Of a DNA stretch of 48,189 nt, positions 1 through 10,700 are shown one piece after another. The notes below the pieces were generated by a model. That model saw only the letters and a list, made by a program, of their open reading frames with translations. It searched no databases and was not told the origin of the DNA. Origin of the DNA: Melioribacter sp. (GTDB lineage Bacteria; Bacteroidota; Ignavibacteria; Ignavibacteriales; Melioribacteraceae); NCBI GenBank assembly GCA_003155655.1, contig PMDS01000054.1:29985-78173 (forward strand), in the 5' to 3' direction. Positions within the stretch are counted from its first letter, which is position 1; every line of letters begins with the position of its first letter. Made by a program: the position numbers and the translations under genes.

Positions 1-630
1 CCGAATTTATTAACCGGCGGTATTATTGATCTTGTAGCAAATGATGAAAGAATGTGCAATCATTTTCATATTCCGCTTCAGAGCGGCAGTCAAAATGTTC
101 TGAAAATGATGCAAAGACGTTATAAAAAAGAAGACTATGAAAAATTAATTTTCAAAGTGTCTAAGCAAATTGAAGATGTGGGTATTGGTGTTGATGTTAT
201 TGTAGGATTTCCGGGTGAAACTGAAGAAGATTTTTTGGAAACTTATAATTTCCTTCGCGATTTGCCTGTTTCTTATCTTCACGTTTTCACTTATTCTGAA
301 CGGCCAAATACGAAAGCATTTGAAATGAATAACCAGGTTGATATGACTGAACGCAAAAAACGCAATAATATGCTGCGGATTCTTAGTGAAAAAAAACGCC
401 TGCAGTTTTACAGGAAAATGAATGGAAAAAATCTAAAAGTGCTTTTTGAGCATGAAAATCACGGTGGGTTCATGAAAGGATTTTCTTCAAATTATGTTAG
501 AATAAAAGCCCTTTATAATTCCCAAATTATTAATAAATTTGTTACTGTAAAAATAACGGAGGTTGATGATAACATTTGTACAGCAGAGAATTTATCAAAT
601 AATGAATTATTAAAATTATCAGCGGGATGA
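1..630 (+). CDS. mtaB: tRNA t6A37 methylthiotransferase MtaB (3' part)
   Basis: The reading frame is open from base 1, so the gene starts left of the window. The visible 209 residues are the C-terminal half of a radical-SAM methylthiotransferase. They include the HIPLQSGS segment followed by a VLKMMQRRY-type stretch and the VIVGFPGETEEDF motif, and they end in a TRAM-like basic tail. The wording of the HIPLQSGS block fits MtaB, which converts t6A37 to ms2t6A37 in tRNA, better than MiaB or RimO. The N-terminal UPF0004 domain and the CxxxCxxC cluster motif lie outside the window, so the subfamily call is only moderately firm. The stop codon overlaps the next start by four bases (ATGA), which suggests translational coupling. 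Confidence 0.85.
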   Translation, partial: PNLLTGGIIDLVANDERMCNHFHIPLQSGSQNVLKMMQRRYKKEDYEKLIFKVSKQIEDVGIGVDVIVGFPGETEEDFLETYNFLRDLPVSYLHVFTYSERPNTKAFEMNNQVDMTERKKRNNMLRILSEKKRLQFYRKMNGKNLKVLFEHENHGGFMKGFSSNYVRIKALYNSQIINKFVTVKITEVDDNICTAENLSNNELLKLSAG

Positions 631-1409
631 AAATGAAAAAATTAATTTCTCTTGTTGTACTTATTTCATCATTATCTTTTGCGCAAATCGGACAGAGTAC
701 AAGTCTGGCTGAGTTAAAGCAGCAGTTAAAGCTTAACAATACTCAGTCTTCCCCAAACATTCAATCATCGGTATATAGCGCTCAAAATTTAAATCCCAAT
801 TCGCAATTGCCTGAATTAAGCAATCAGAAAAAAAGTGCTGTGCTCGCAATTTTGTATTCTGTTGTTCTTCCCGGAATGGGCGAACTTTATTCCGGCAGAT
901 ATGACTCCGGAAAATATTTTACAATTGCCGATGGGGTCCTTTGGGGTGTCCTTACAGGACTTGATATTTATGGTGTCTGGCAGCAGAACAACTACAAATC
1001 ATATGCTGAATCAAAAGCGGGTGTCAGTCTTGATGGCAAAGATTCTGACTATTTTGCTAATGTTGGTAATTACAATAACATTAATGATTATAATGCATCC
1101 ATGGATTTGAATGGTAACTTTAATAAAGTTTATGATGTTGCAAAATATTATTGGAAATGGGCTGATGATGGTCAGCGTAGAGATTATCGGGGTATGTGGT
1201 CTTCCAGTGAGAATTCATTTAACAATATTAGATTTGTTGCCGGGGCATTAATATTAAACCGGGTAATTAGTGCTATCAATGCAGTTAGATTTGTAAATGC
1301 ATATAACAAAAATTTGCAGCAAGAAGTTAGCTGGAATGTTTCTGTTGGTATACAAAATCAGCAGACTTTGCCGCCTTCGTTAACTTTTAATTTTGTTAAA
1401 ATTTTCTAA
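627..1409 (+). CDS. Hypothetical secreted or membrane protein
   Basis: This 260-residue protein has an N-terminal signal sequence (MKMKKLISLVVLISSLSFAQ). A low-complexity N/Q/S-rich stretch follows to about residue 65. Then comes a hydrophobic hairpin-like segment (about residues 70-110) containing LPGMGELYSGRY, which resembles the glycine-rich turn of small two-TM modules such as DUF5683. The middle is Asn/Tyr/Asp-rich, and the C-terminus alternates hydrophobic residues and ends in Phe, as in some outer-membrane proteins. The start overlaps mtaB by four bases; an ATG six bases downstream is an alternative. I do not recognise a specific function. An envelope protein is the safest inference. 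Confidence 0.7.
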   Translation: MKMKKLISLVVLISSLSFAQIGQSTSLAELKQQLKLNNTQSSPNIQSSVYSAQNLNPNSQLPELSNQKKSAVLAILYSVVLPGMGELYSGRYDSGKYFTIADGVLWGVLTGLDIYGVWQQNNYKSYAESKAGVSLDGKDSDYFANVGNYNNINDYNASMDLNGNFNKVYDVAKYYWKWADDGQRRDYRGMWSSSENSFNNIRFVAGALILNRVISAINAVRFVNAYNKNLQQEVSWNVSVGIQNQQTLPPSLTFNFVKIF

Positions 1410-1413
1410 GTGT

Positions 1414-1481
1414 CTTTGTGGCATCCCGTTGAGTTTCTTAAAAGGTTACGGGATTAGCCGCAATGGCACTAAGTCACAAAG
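1414..1481. repeat. Nested imperfect inverted repeat between genes
   Basis: In the 228-base gap after the envelope gene, CTTTGTG (1414-1420) pairs with CACAAAG (1475-1481). Inside that, ATCCCGT (1423-1429) pairs with ACGGGAT (1448-1454). The two flanks also look like opposite-facing copies of a CTTTGTG(A/G)CTTAGTG-type sequence. A second short hairpin (CTCTTT/AAAGAG, about 1502-1518) follows. It could act as a transcription end or be a dispersed repeat. No coding sequence is evident. Confidence 0.45.
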
Positions 1482-1637
1482 AAAAACTTTTATAACCCCT
1501 TCTCTTTGTAAGAAAAGAGGCAGCCTGCCTGCCATCTTGCATTTGGGCGAAGTTCATTTTTTTATCTTTTAGCTTTCTATAATTGTCATACATTCTCTTT
1601 TTTTTATAATTTTCAAGCAAAAAAAAATTAATCTCTC

Positions 1638-2372
1638 TTGAATAACTATAAACTTATCGTTCAATATGATGGAACAAATTATGCCGGCTGGCAGATGCAG
1701 CAAAATGCTGTATCTGTTCAGCAAAAGTTAATTGAAGCAATTGAAACTATTACTAAAGAAAAAGTAAATTTAATTGGTTCCGGAAGAACTGATTCCGGTG
1801 TTCATGCTTTAGGTCAGGTCGCTAATTTTAGAATTGATAAGGAATTGGACATCTTCAAATTTCAGTATTCTCTTAATTCATTATTGCCGAATGATATTTC
1901 GGTGGTTAAAGTCGATAAAGTTAATGAATCATTCCATGCACGTTTTGATGCAAAAAGCAGGAGTTATTTGTATTTATTCAGCCGTAATAAATCCCCATTT
2001 TACAATAAATATTCATATCAATTCTATTCAATTGAAAAATTTAATTTTGAATATCTTAATGGAATCTCAAAAATTATCCTGGGGGAACACGACTTCACTT
2101 CGTTTTCAAAAAAGAATGTTGAACTTAATGATAAAAACTGTATTGTTTCGGGAATACACTGGAAAAAAGGAAAAGAACTTTCCTACTTTTATATTACCGC
2201 TAATCGGTTTTTGCACGGTATGGTTCGTACAATTATCGGCACTTTGCTATTTGCAGCAAATAATAACCTTGATGAAAAATATTTGAGTGATGTTTTCGAA
2301 CAAAAAAATAGAAAAGAAGCTGAAGAATCTGTCCCTGCAAAAGGTTTATTCCTATTTAAAGTGAGGTATTAA
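1638..2372 (+). CDS. truA: tRNA pseudouridine synthase A
   Basis: TruA makes pseudouridine at positions 38-40 of the tRNA anticodon stem. The 244-residue product has the family opening (VQYDGTNYAGWQMQ, residues about 8-21). It has the catalytic block GSGRTDSGVHALGQ, whose Asp is the nucleophile, and the C-terminal RFLHGMVRTIIGTL segment. Length is normal for bacterial TruA. The start is a TTG with little Shine-Dalgarno signal; no in-frame ATG lies before the conserved N-terminus, so this start is the best available. The next gene starts immediately after the stop. Confidence 0.95.
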   Translation: MNNYKLIVQYDGTNYAGWQMQQNAVSVQQKLIEAIETITKEKVNLIGSGRTDSGVHALGQVANFRIDKELDIFKFQYSLNSLLPNDISVVKVDKVNESFHARFDAKSRSYLYLFSRNKSPFYNKYSYQFYSIEKFNFEYLNGISKIILGEHDFTSFSKKNVELNDKNCIVSGIHWKKGKELSYFYITANRFLHGMVRTIIGTLLFAANNNLDEKYLSDVFEQKNRKEAEESVPAKGLFLFKVRY

Positions 2373-3122
2373 GTGATCAACTTATTAAATAAAGTATCAA
2401 TTATAACTGGTGGTTCAAGAGGTATTGGTGAAGCATGTGTAAAGCTGTTTGCTAAAGCAAATTCATCTGTTGCTTTCACTTTTAAGAATGCTAAAACAAG
2501 AGCGGAGAATATTGAAAAAGAAATTGGAAATAAAACTAAAGCATATCGCGTTGATATGGAATCAGAAACTGAAATAAATAGCTTCATTTCGCAAGTTGAA
2601 AAGGATTTTGGCAGAATAGACGTTCTTGTTCACAACGCAGGTATTTGGAACGACGGCACTTTGGAAAATATGACTCTGGATCATTGGAATGAATTAATGA
2701 GGGTTAATCTTACCTCTACTTTTCTTTTGTGTAAAGCTGCCGCACCTGTTATGAAAAAAAATAATTTTGGAAGAATTATCCTGATTACATCAACTGCAGG
2801 ACAAAGAGGAGAAGCGTTTCACTCTCACTATGCAGCTTCAAAAGGCGGAATGATTAGTTTTACTAAATCTCTTGCTGTAGAACTCGCTCCTTTTAATATT
2901 ACGGTTAATTCTGTTGCACCCGGATGGGTTGATACTGAATTAAATGACCAGGTCTTTGCAGATGCTGAATATAAAGAATCAATTAGAAAGGGAATTCCGC
3001 TCGGTAAAATTGCCACTGCTGAAGAAATTGCCGGTCCGGCGTTGTTCCTCGCTTCTGAACTTGCTAACCATATCAACGGTGAAATTCTTAATGTAAACGG
3101 CGGCAGTGTGCTCTGCGGGTGA
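2373..3122 (+). CDS. SDR-family oxidoreductase, FabG-like
   Basis: This is a 249-residue classical short-chain dehydrogenase/reductase. It shows the TGGSRGIG cofactor loop (residues about 13-20), the NAG motif, the catalytic Ser in ITSTAG, and the HYAASKGG catalytic Tyr-Lys pair. A PGWVDTEL segment follows the active site, and the C-terminus carries NGEILNVNGG. The Rossmann loop and a basic first helix suggest NADP(H). The GTG start directly abuts the truA stop. It may be a 3-oxoacyl-ACP reductase-type enzyme, but the acyl substrate cannot be read from sequence and no other fatty-acid synthesis gene is adjacent. Confidence 0.9.
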   Translation: MINLLNKVSIITGGSRGIGEACVKLFAKANSSVAFTFKNAKTRAENIEKEIGNKTKAYRVDMESETEINSFISQVEKDFGRIDVLVHNAGIWNDGTLENMTLDHWNELMRVNLTSTFLLCKAAAPVMKKNNFGRIILITSTAGQRGEAFHSHYAASKGGMISFTKSLAVELAPFNITVNSVAPGWVDTELNDQVFADAEYKESIRKGIPLGKIATAEEIAGPALFLASELANHINGEILNVNGGSVLCG

Positions 3123-3203
3123 TGATGGACATTTTTAATATTGTTTCTATTGTTTTATATTTGAATGAATCCTCTCTAATTAAAATAAAGTAATAAATAA
3201 TTA

Positions 3204-3662
3204 ATGGAATTTTTTGCAAATCTTCATCCGCTTGTTGTTCATTTTCCTGTTGCGTTTTTTATTCTTTATTTTTTATTTGAAACAGCGGGAATTATTTTAG
3301 GAAAAGATTTTTTATTAAAGTCTGCATTCATTGTTTTAACGTTGGGTGTTGTTTTTGCCGTCTGTGCTGTATTGACAGGCAACCAGGCATTAGCTGCTGC
3401 TAAAATAATACATGGTAAAGATTTTGCATTGAATCAATTAATTGAAACGCATGAGCAGTATGCTACCATAACTTTGTGGTACTTTTTTGCTGTATTGATT
3501 TTTAGAACTTACATTGTTATTAAGAAAAAATTTAATACCGGTATTAAGTTTTTATTTATTGTTCTTGGGTTGATTGGATGCTATTTGATTTATGAAACGG
3601 GAACTCACGGCGGAAATCTGGTTTTTCAAAATGGAGTTGGTACACAACTGTTTGGCAAATAA
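3204..3662 (+). CDS. DUF2231 family membrane protein
   Basis: This 152-residue protein has four predicted membrane segments. It opens with the DUF2231 hallmark LHPLVVHFPVAF and ends with the family's ETGTHGGNLVF motif. His in the first segment, in HEQYAT and in THGG lie near membrane boundaries, which fits the proposal that this family binds heme or another redox cofactor; that role is unproven. The start ATG follows an 81-base gap after the oxidoreductase, and the outer-membrane gene lies 14 bases downstream, probably in the same transcript. Confidence 0.88.
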   Translation: MEFFANLHPLVVHFPVAFFILYFLFETAGIILGKDFLLKSAFIVLTLGVVFAVCAVLTGNQALAAAKIIHGKDFALNQLIETHEQYATITLWYFFAVLIFRTYIVIKKKFNTGIKFLFIVLGLIGCYLIYETGTHGGNLVFQNGVGTQLFGK

Positions 3663-3676
3663 TTTAATAGAAAGCA

Positions 3677-4261
3677 ATGAAAAAATTTTTAATAATTTTG
3701 TTTATACTTAGTACACAACTATTTGCCCAATTAAAATTTGGTGAGACAAAAGGTTTGTTTTTCTCTGTTGAGGTTGGGCCTCGCTTTCCAATTTTCGATT
3801 TTGCAGATATGCAGGGCATTGGCATTGGTGTAGATGCTACTTTTTCATATACAGATAACCTGGTTCTTCCTGTATTTATTTATACTACAATTGGATATCA
3901 ATTTTATCCCGGCCGGCAGGATCTTTATAGTTCTTCTAATTATTCTTCATTTTCTAGTAATGTAATTATTGTTGCCCCGGGTGTGCGCTATTATTTTAAA
4001 CCGGTATTGGAAAATGTTGTGTTATTAATGCCCATCGTAGATGTTGGGGCAGAGTATGCTTATTTTGAAAGGCTTCACCAATACAAACTTGGCAGCGGCT
4101 TGCAAGATCACATTGAAGATATTAGTAAATTTGGCTTTCACGTTGGCGCCGGCTTCTCAATGTTTATTCTTGATGTTATTACTTACTACAACTATTTGCC
4201 GGATAACCAGTACATTTCGTTTAACTTGAGAGCAACAATACCTATCTTTATTAAATTTTAG
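3677..4261 (+). CDS. Hypothetical outer-membrane beta-barrel protein
   Basis: The 194-residue product has a clear signal peptide (MKKFLIILFILSTQLFAQ). It is followed by amphipathic strands rich in Tyr, Phe and Gly, including GVDATFSYTDN, TTIGYQFYPG and GVRYYFKP. The last residues form a strand ending in Phe, as in small OmpW/PorT-like barrels. No catalytic motif is visible. A weak GAAAG ribosome site precedes the ATG. It is probably co-transcribed with the upstream DUF2231 gene. The precise role is unknown. Confidence 0.75.
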   Translation: MKKFLIILFILSTQLFAQLKFGETKGLFFSVEVGPRFPIFDFADMQGIGIGVDATFSYTDNLVLPVFIYTTIGYQFYPGRQDLYSSSNYSSFSSNVIIVAPGVRYYFKPVLENVVLLMPIVDVGAEYAYFERLHQYKLGSGLQDHIEDISKFGFHVGAGFSMFILDVITYYNYLPDNQYISFNLRATIPIFIKF

Positions 4262-4288
4262 CTGGTTTAATATTTTTAAAGGAATAAA

Positions 4289-5071
4289 GTGGATTACAAA
4301 AATATTTTGTTTGCGATAAAAGAGGGGATTGGGCTTGTAACAATTAATCGCCCGGATAAACTAAATTCGTTAAATGATATTACTCTCGATGAATTAAAAG
4401 ATTGTTTTCAATTAATCAAATTGAATAAAGATATAAATGTTATCATTATAACAGGTGCTGGTGAAAAAGCCTTTGTTGCTGGTGCCGATATTTCCGAATT
4501 AAATAAATTTGATAAATCAAATGGCAGGGCATTTTCTCAAAAAGGTCAGGAAGTTTTCAACCTGATAGAAAAATTGGAAAAACCGGTAATTGCTGCCATC
4601 AAAGGGTTTGCGCTCGGTGGTGGCTGTGAGCTTGCTCTGGCATGCCATATTCGGCTTGCCGGGGGTAATGCTAAGTTTGGTCAGCCCGAAGTTAATCTTG
4701 GAATTATTCCCGGTTATGGCGGAACTCAAAGATTAACCAGGTTAATAAATTCAGGACGTGCAGCAGAATTGATCTTAACCGGGGACATTATCGATGCCAA
4801 TGAAGCTTTGAGGATTGGTCTTGTCAATAAAGTTTATCCTGATGAAGAATTGATGAAAAAGGCATTTGAACTTGCAGAGATTATCTCTTCAAAAGCGCAA
4901 ATTGCTGTTCAATTGGCTCTAAAATCTATTGTTAGTTGTAATGAAATTTCTGAAACTGACGGGCTTCTTTTAGAATCTGCTCTTTTTGGTAATTGCTGCG
5001 GGACTAAAGATTTTAAAGAAGGCACTTCTGCTTTCATAGAAAAAAGAAAACCTGATTTTAAAAATGAATAA
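4289..5071 (+). CDS. Enoyl-CoA hydratase/isomerase (crotonase family)
   Basis: This 260-residue crotonase-fold protein has the oxyanion-hole segments AGADISEL and GFALGGGCELALAC. It has both glutamates of classical enoyl-CoA hydratases, one in GGGCE and one in GQPEVNLG. PGYGGTQRL and the C-terminal trimerisation helix are also present. The reaction is likely hydration of trans-2-enoyl-CoA in beta-oxidation or a related acyl-CoA pathway. It starts at GTG, preceded by AAAGGA. No other beta-oxidation gene is adjacent, so substrate chain length is undetermined. Confidence 0.93.
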   Translation: MDYKNILFAIKEGIGLVTINRPDKLNSLNDITLDELKDCFQLIKLNKDINVIIITGAGEKAFVAGADISELNKFDKSNGRAFSQKGQEVFNLIEKLEKPVIAAIKGFALGGGCELALACHIRLAGGNAKFGQPEVNLGIIPGYGGTQRLTRLINSGRAAELILTGDIIDANEALRIGLVNKVYPDEELMKKAFELAEIISSKAQIAVQLALKSIVSCNEISETDGLLLESALFGNCCGTKDFKEGTSAFIEKRKPDFKNE

Positions 5072-5141
5072 ATCCGGCTTTATTGAAAATTTTCTTAACG
5101 TTACTTCAGGTTGAAGTTTTCAAAAGGCCCTCAAAATTCTT

Positions 5142-6182
5142 GTGACTAGTCAGAAAAGAAAATTATTTTTGTATTTATTATGCTGCGCAGTTGTTCTGCT
5201 CATCATTAATGTCACTATCGATTTTTTTAGTAAACCTAAAAAAGTTTCCGTAATCCATGAGCTTTCTGTTAGCCAGGTTGAATCAGCATTTTTTAAGGTA
5301 CTGGATAGTTATGGAATTGAACCAAATTGGATTACTCAGAAAAAATATAAAAGTACGGAAGATGATTCTGTTAAGAAGCAATATGAAGTTAAAATTCCTG
5401 CCGATATGCCAGTCCCGCTTATTATTAAAGAAATTAATAAAATAATTGAAAAAGATATTACTGGTTTTGTTTCCGAAGAAAAAATATTTTTTGGAACGAC
5501 CGAAATTAGAATATATACAAATGAAATTCTTAAGCTTAAAGCCACTCTGATTCCGGATAAGGATATTGTTCGCAGCAGGAATGATTTATCATTTATTCTT
5601 TCGGATGCTTTTAATCTCAGCCTGTCAGGGTTCAATAGTTTTCTAAGAGTCCATTTCCCAATTGCCTGTACTGTGATACCTAGTAAGGAAAATGTGGCTA
5701 AAACCGACTCACTAAAAAACTATACTAAAGATTTTGTGATGATTCTTAATGATGATATTAACGACTCAAATATGAAGATGAAGCAGGAATACCAGAAGAA
5801 ATTACTGAGCGGTTCTATAAAAAATATTGTAAGCGCCTTTAAAAATGCAAAAGCTTTTATTGTTGACGTAAAATCTAAACTCTTCAACTCGTCTATTTAT
5901 AACTTTGTACGCGATGAATTCAAACATAACTCAATAACCCTTTATCCGCAGTCGGAATTTATTAATCTTACCGGTAAGGATGATTCGGAACTGTACTCAA
6001 AGTTTAACTTTTTCTGTAACGATACTTCCGGTAAAAATCAAAAAATATTTATCTGTACTCTAAGCGATTTTCAAAAACTTCAGAACCAAATTGAACAATT
6101 CAGAAAAAAGGGGAATAAAATTGTTCCACTTGCAAAAACTTACCTGGTTACAAAACCGAAGGAAGGCAAGGTAAGTAATTAA
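5142..6182 (+). CDS. Hypothetical membrane-anchored protein
   Basis: This 346-residue protein has an N-terminal membrane anchor (about residues 8-27, LYLLCCAVVLLIINV) and a long extracytoplasmic part. A lysine-rich alpha/beta domain comes first. A second part begins near FVMILNDDI and ends before a basic tail. The second half is faintly reminiscent of the divergent polysaccharide deacetylase family (YibQ/DUF610). The acidic metal-site pattern of that family is not convincing here, so I do not assign it. The start is GTG. It converges with the phosphodiesterase gene on the opposite strand, 20 bases away. Confidence 0.7.
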   Translation: MTSQKRKLFLYLLCCAVVLLIINVTIDFFSKPKKVSVIHELSVSQVESAFFKVLDSYGIEPNWITQKKYKSTEDDSVKKQYEVKIPADMPVPLIIKEINKIIEKDITGFVSEEKIFFGTTEIRIYTNEILKLKATLIPDKDIVRSRNDLSFILSDAFNLSLSGFNSFLRVHFPIACTVIPSKENVAKTDSLKNYTKDFVMILNDDINDSNMKMKQEYQKKLLSGSIKNIVSAFKNAKAFIVDVKSKLFNSSIYNFVRDEFKHNSITLYPQSEFINLTGKDDSELYSKFNFFCNDTSGKNQKIFICTLSDFQKLQNQIEQFRKKGNKIVPLAKTYLVTKPKEGKVSN

Positions 6183-6202
6183 ATTTATTGATAATTTTTA
6201 TC

Positions 6203-7408
6203 TCAATTCAAAATAAACTCTATCCTCTCAAGTTTGCCGTCTATGTTTGTCCTTGGATATATTCCAAAAATCTTGCAAAGCAGGGGATAAATATCCACAT
6301 TCCATAACGTCCCGGTGCGGTATCCCTTTTTAAAATCCGGTCCCGTTGCAAGAAATATTCCATGCATGTCTAATTGATTGTTATCATACCCGTGGTTTCC
6401 CTTTTGCTTATCCAGCCATTCTCCAGCTTTATTTGTTATTAAAGTCCAGCCGGGATCTGCAATTACTACAACTGGTGAAATAAATGGGCTATCTGAAAAA
6501 TGAAAATATTGCGGTACTTCATCACGAAGGTAGACTTTATAATGATTTTCATTCTTTTTCAAACTTGCATAAACTGAATTAATTTTATTCTTTGGAGCAT
6601 CAATTAGCTGTACTGGTCCGTCATCATATATCTTACATGATGGATCATCAATTATTTTTTCTGTGTTTATTATCCTTTGGTTGGAAACATCTGTCATCCC
6701 ATGGTCTGATAGGATAATCACATCAACGCTGTCCCTCATTTTTATTTCATCAAGTTTCTTGAAAAGATATCCTGCAATTCCATCCAGTCTTTTTATTGCA
6801 TCATTTAATTGAGGTGAATTGGGTCCAAAATCGTGTCCTTGTGTATCAGTCTCGTGAAAATATGCTGTTATAAAATGTGGTCTCTTATTTTGAGGTAATT
6901 TTAACCAGTTTATTACTCCATCTACGCGCGTTTCATAGGGACGTGTGTGAACGTATTTTTCATTATAAGTTGGTCGCCTATAAGAAAGTAATATCTCTGA
7001 GCCAGGCCAAAAATAACTTGCGCTAATTATTCCCTGACGTTCGGCTGTCTCCCAAAATGCTTCACCAAGATACCATCTGCCCTCCCTTGTTGTATTTGTA
7101 TCACTCATCTTGTAAGTTATCTTACCCCATGGATCTCTGAAATTATTGAGTATAATCCCATGGTGTGATGGATACATTCCGGTAATAATAGAAATATGAT
7201 TTGGGAATGTTTTTGATGGGAATGTTGGACGCAATGATAGTGCAGATACTCCATCTTCCCTTATTTTTTCTAAATTTGGTGAAATGTTTCTGCTAAGATA
7301 ATCCCAGCGGAATCCGTCAAAAGAAACCAATATTACGTAAGGTTTCTGCGCATTAATGTCAATTGCAAATAAAATAAATAGACAAAAAATCGGTAAGAAT
7401 TTTTTCAT
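6203..7408 (-). CDS. Secreted NPP-type nucleotide pyrophosphatase/phosphodiesterase
   Basis: This 401-residue alkaline-phosphatase-superfamily enzyme has an N-terminal signal peptide (residues 1-20). The metal and catalytic residues of the NPP family are visible: Asp31 in FDGFRWDY, nucleophile Thr67 in SKTFPNH, the HETDTQGHDFGP block, the SDHGM block and His in GNHGYDN. The family hydrolyses nucleotide or phospholipid phosphodiester bonds outside the cytoplasm using two zinc ions; the substrate here is not determined. The DMHGIFLATGP segment and the YPLLCKIFGI tail are typical of the family. It is transcribed divergently from the first TonB receptor. Confidence 0.92.
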   Translation of the reverse strand: MKKFLPIFCLFILFAIDINAQKPYVILVSFDGFRWDYLSRNISPNLEKIREDGVSALSLRPTFPSKTFPNHISIITGMYPSHHGIILNNFRDPWGKITYKMSDTNTTREGRWYLGEAFWETAERQGIISASYFWPGSEILLSYRRPTYNEKYVHTRPYETRVDGVINWLKLPQNKRPHFITAYFHETDTQGHDFGPNSPQLNDAIKRLDGIAGYLFKKLDEIKMRDSVDVIILSDHGMTDVSNQRIINTEKIIDDPSCKIYDDGPVQLIDAPKNKINSVYASLKKNENHYKVYLRDEVPQYFHFSDSPFISPVVVIADPGWTLITNKAGEWLDKQKGNHGYDNNQLDMHGIFLATGPDFKKGYRTGTLWNVDIYPLLCKIFGIYPRTNIDGKLERIEFILN

Positions 7409-7768
7409 TTTAAAATTCCTTAGAATTTAGACAGGTAAATATACAAAAACGAATTTCTTCCATTAAATACCATTTTAAGGAAGATATATGTTAATTGATG
7501 AAATTACAATTTAAGACCTACCATATACTAATATTATTTAAAAATTAAAAATGGTTATCCTCTTTTGACATTAATCTTATTTTCATATCTTCCATATGTA
7601 AAAATCTCCTTTAATAATTATTAATGTTGCTCAAGGGCAATAACAGACCGCACTGTCTTATGATATTAAATTTATTAAAGTTGTTGAATATAAGATTAGC
7701 AAATCTGATTCAATCTAAACACCTGTCTTTTTTAATTTATAATTCACAAACCTTATGAGGAGTAAAGT
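7409..7768. other. 360-base intergenic region between divergent genes
   Basis: This AT-rich spacer separates the minus-strand phosphodiesterase from the plus-strand TonB receptor, so it must hold both promoters. No long repeat, hairpin or convincing small ORF is visible. A GAGGAG ribosome site (about 7755-7760) precedes the receptor start. Confidence 0.5.
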
Positions 7769-10700
7769 ATGAGAAAAGTTAAACAATTGTTCTCTTTCTT
7801 CTTGTTTGCAGTTGTTATGTTTAGCTTCCAGTCAATCAGTGCCCAAACTACCGCAGCCATAAATGGTACTGTGGTTGACCAAAATGGGAATCCATTGCCT
7901 GGCGCTAACGTAATTGCTGTACATCAGCCTTCAGGTACTCAGTTTGGAACTACTTCACGTACAGACGGCAAATATAATTTGGTAAACTTACGTGTTGGTG
8001 GTCCTTACAAAGTTACTGTTTCTTTTGTTGGCTATACACAACAAGTTGAAGATGGTATTAATCTTGAGTTAAGCCAGAATTTAAAACTTAATTTTAAGCT
8101 TCCGGAACAGGCAGTTCAATTAACTGGTGTAACTGTTACTGCTGAAAAAAGTGCTATTCTTTCACAAGCGAGAACAGGTGCAGCTCAAAACGTTTCATTG
8201 AAACAAATTGAAGAAATTCCTACTCTCAATAGAAATTTTAGCAGTTTTGCTAAATTATCTCCATTGTTCTCTGGAACTTCTATGCAGGTTGCAGGCAGAT
8301 CAAGCAGGTTTAATAATATTCAAATAGACGGAACAGCATATAATGATCTTTTCGGATTGGCAGCATCTGGTCAACCGGGAGGGCAGGCTAATGCTAATCC
8401 AATTAGCTTTGATGCTATCCGTGAATTTCAAGTTGTTATAGCTCCTTATGACGTAAAGTTAGCAGGTTTTACTGGTGCTGGTATTAATGCAATAACCCGG
8501 TCTGGTACAAACAAATTTGAAGGTTCAGCATTTTTCTATGGAAGAAATCAAAGTTTTACAGGTCAAACTAATCCCAATACAGGAGTTGCAGCACCATATG
8601 CAAATTTCACTAATACTCAATTGGGATTCAGAGTTGGTGGCCCAATTGTAAAAGATAAACTTTTCTTCTTTGTTAATGGTGAAATGACTACATATAACCG
8701 CCCAATTTCTAACGTTTCTTTACAAACCGGTTATGGAGTTGCTTCGGCAGATTCATTATCGAAATTAGTCAATCGGTATAAGAATGATCTTATTGCAAAA
8801 GGATTTGATCCGGGCAACGCTGGCGATTTTACGGCAGAAAATCCAAGTAAAAAATTATTGATAAAGTTAGATTATAACCTTTCAGAAAATCACCAATTAA
8901 CTTTAAGAAATAATTATGTTGATGCATACCAGGATATTCTTGCTGGTAGAACCACAGGAAATATGAGTTTTGATTCTTACAATTACAGGATGAATAGTAC
9001 TACCAATTCAACTGCATTATTGTTGAATAGTCATTTCGGCAATAATATGTCCAATGAGTTAATTCTTGATTATACTACTATTAGGGAACATAGATCAGCA
9101 ACTGGTCCAAGTACTCCTCAAGTTGTTGTAAAAGAATTGGGCACTACATTCTGGATGTATGCAGGGCTTGATCAGTATTCCGGTGCTAATAAACTTGATC
9201 AGGATGTAATTGAGGTTACTGATAATTTTTCATTTTATACCGGCAACCATGTTATCACTGCCGGAACACATAATGAATTTTTTAAGTTTACAAATTTGTA
9301 TATAAGAAATTTCTATGGTTATTATGTATATAATAGCTTGGCAGATTTCGAAAATAATTTACCGGCTTCTTATTCAAGAACTTATGCACGGTTTGGTGAT
9401 CCTCAAACCGGAGCGCCGGCTGCAAGTTTTAACGTTGCTCAATTTAGTTTTTACCTTCAAGATGAATGGACTGTATTACCTCAATTGAAAATCACATACG
9501 GTTTAAGAGTTGACATTCCTACTTTGCCAACTGGTCCTGCACAAAACGACTCTGTTGTTAAATATTTGAATATAAGCACAAATAATGTCCCAAGCGGAAA
9601 CCTCTTATGGTCTCCTCGTGTTGGTTTTAACTGGGATGTTGCCGGTGACAGATCAACTCAACTTAGAGGCGGAATTGGTATTTTCTCTGGCCGTGTTCCT
9701 TATGTTTGGATTTCAAATGAATATGGTAATAACGGAATGTTAACCGCTCAAGCAGATCTTGCAAAAGCTAGAACCCTTTTGCCGTTTATTGCTGATCCTA
9801 CTAAACAATATTATACTGGTGATCCAAGACTTACAAAAGGTGAGTTTGGTACTGGTCCTGCAAACATCAGTTCGGAAATCGATCTTGCTGATCCAAATTT
9901 GAAAATGCCTCAGCTTATGAAATTTAACGCTGCTGTTGATCAGGAATTACCTTTGGGATTTATTGGTACTGCAGAATTTATGTATTCAAAAACTATGAAC
10001 GATATGTTATACAGAAAACTTAATCTCGGTTCAATAATTGGTTATGTTAGGTTACCAAACGGAGATTGGGAAGGAACTAATAAGAGACCTATTTATGGCG
10101 GAGAAAATCTTTATAACAATAATGTTAAAGACGTTCTTCAAGTATACAATACAAGCGATGGATACCAGGCTAACCTATCATTCCAGATTCAACGTAACGT
10201 AGCAAGAGGTCTTTCACTTAGTGCCGCTTATAATTACCAGCAGGCTCAGGACCGCAATAGTGTAACTTCTTCTCAGGCGCAATCACAGATGTCATACCTT
10301 GCTGTTGCCGGCGATCCAAATTCACCGCCTCTTGCAACTAGCGATTGGGAAATTACTCATAGAGTATTCCTTTCAGCTTCTTTTACTTGGGAATTCTTTA
10401 ATAAAGCTCCAACTACAATATCTATGTTCTACAATGGTCAATCCGGAAGAAAATTCTCTTTCTGTGCTAGTGGTGGTAGTACTACAGGTACAAGCACATC
10501 AGATTTAAATGGTGATAATTACGGTGGAAATGATTTGTTTTACATTCCAAGAAATAACAATGAAATTCTTCTAGGATCAATCACCAATAGCCAATATGTA
10601 CCTGCTTCAGCACAAAGTTACTCCGATCTTGATGCATTTATAAATAATGACCCATACTTGAGTACACACCGCGGTCAGATTGCAGAAAGAAACGGTTCTA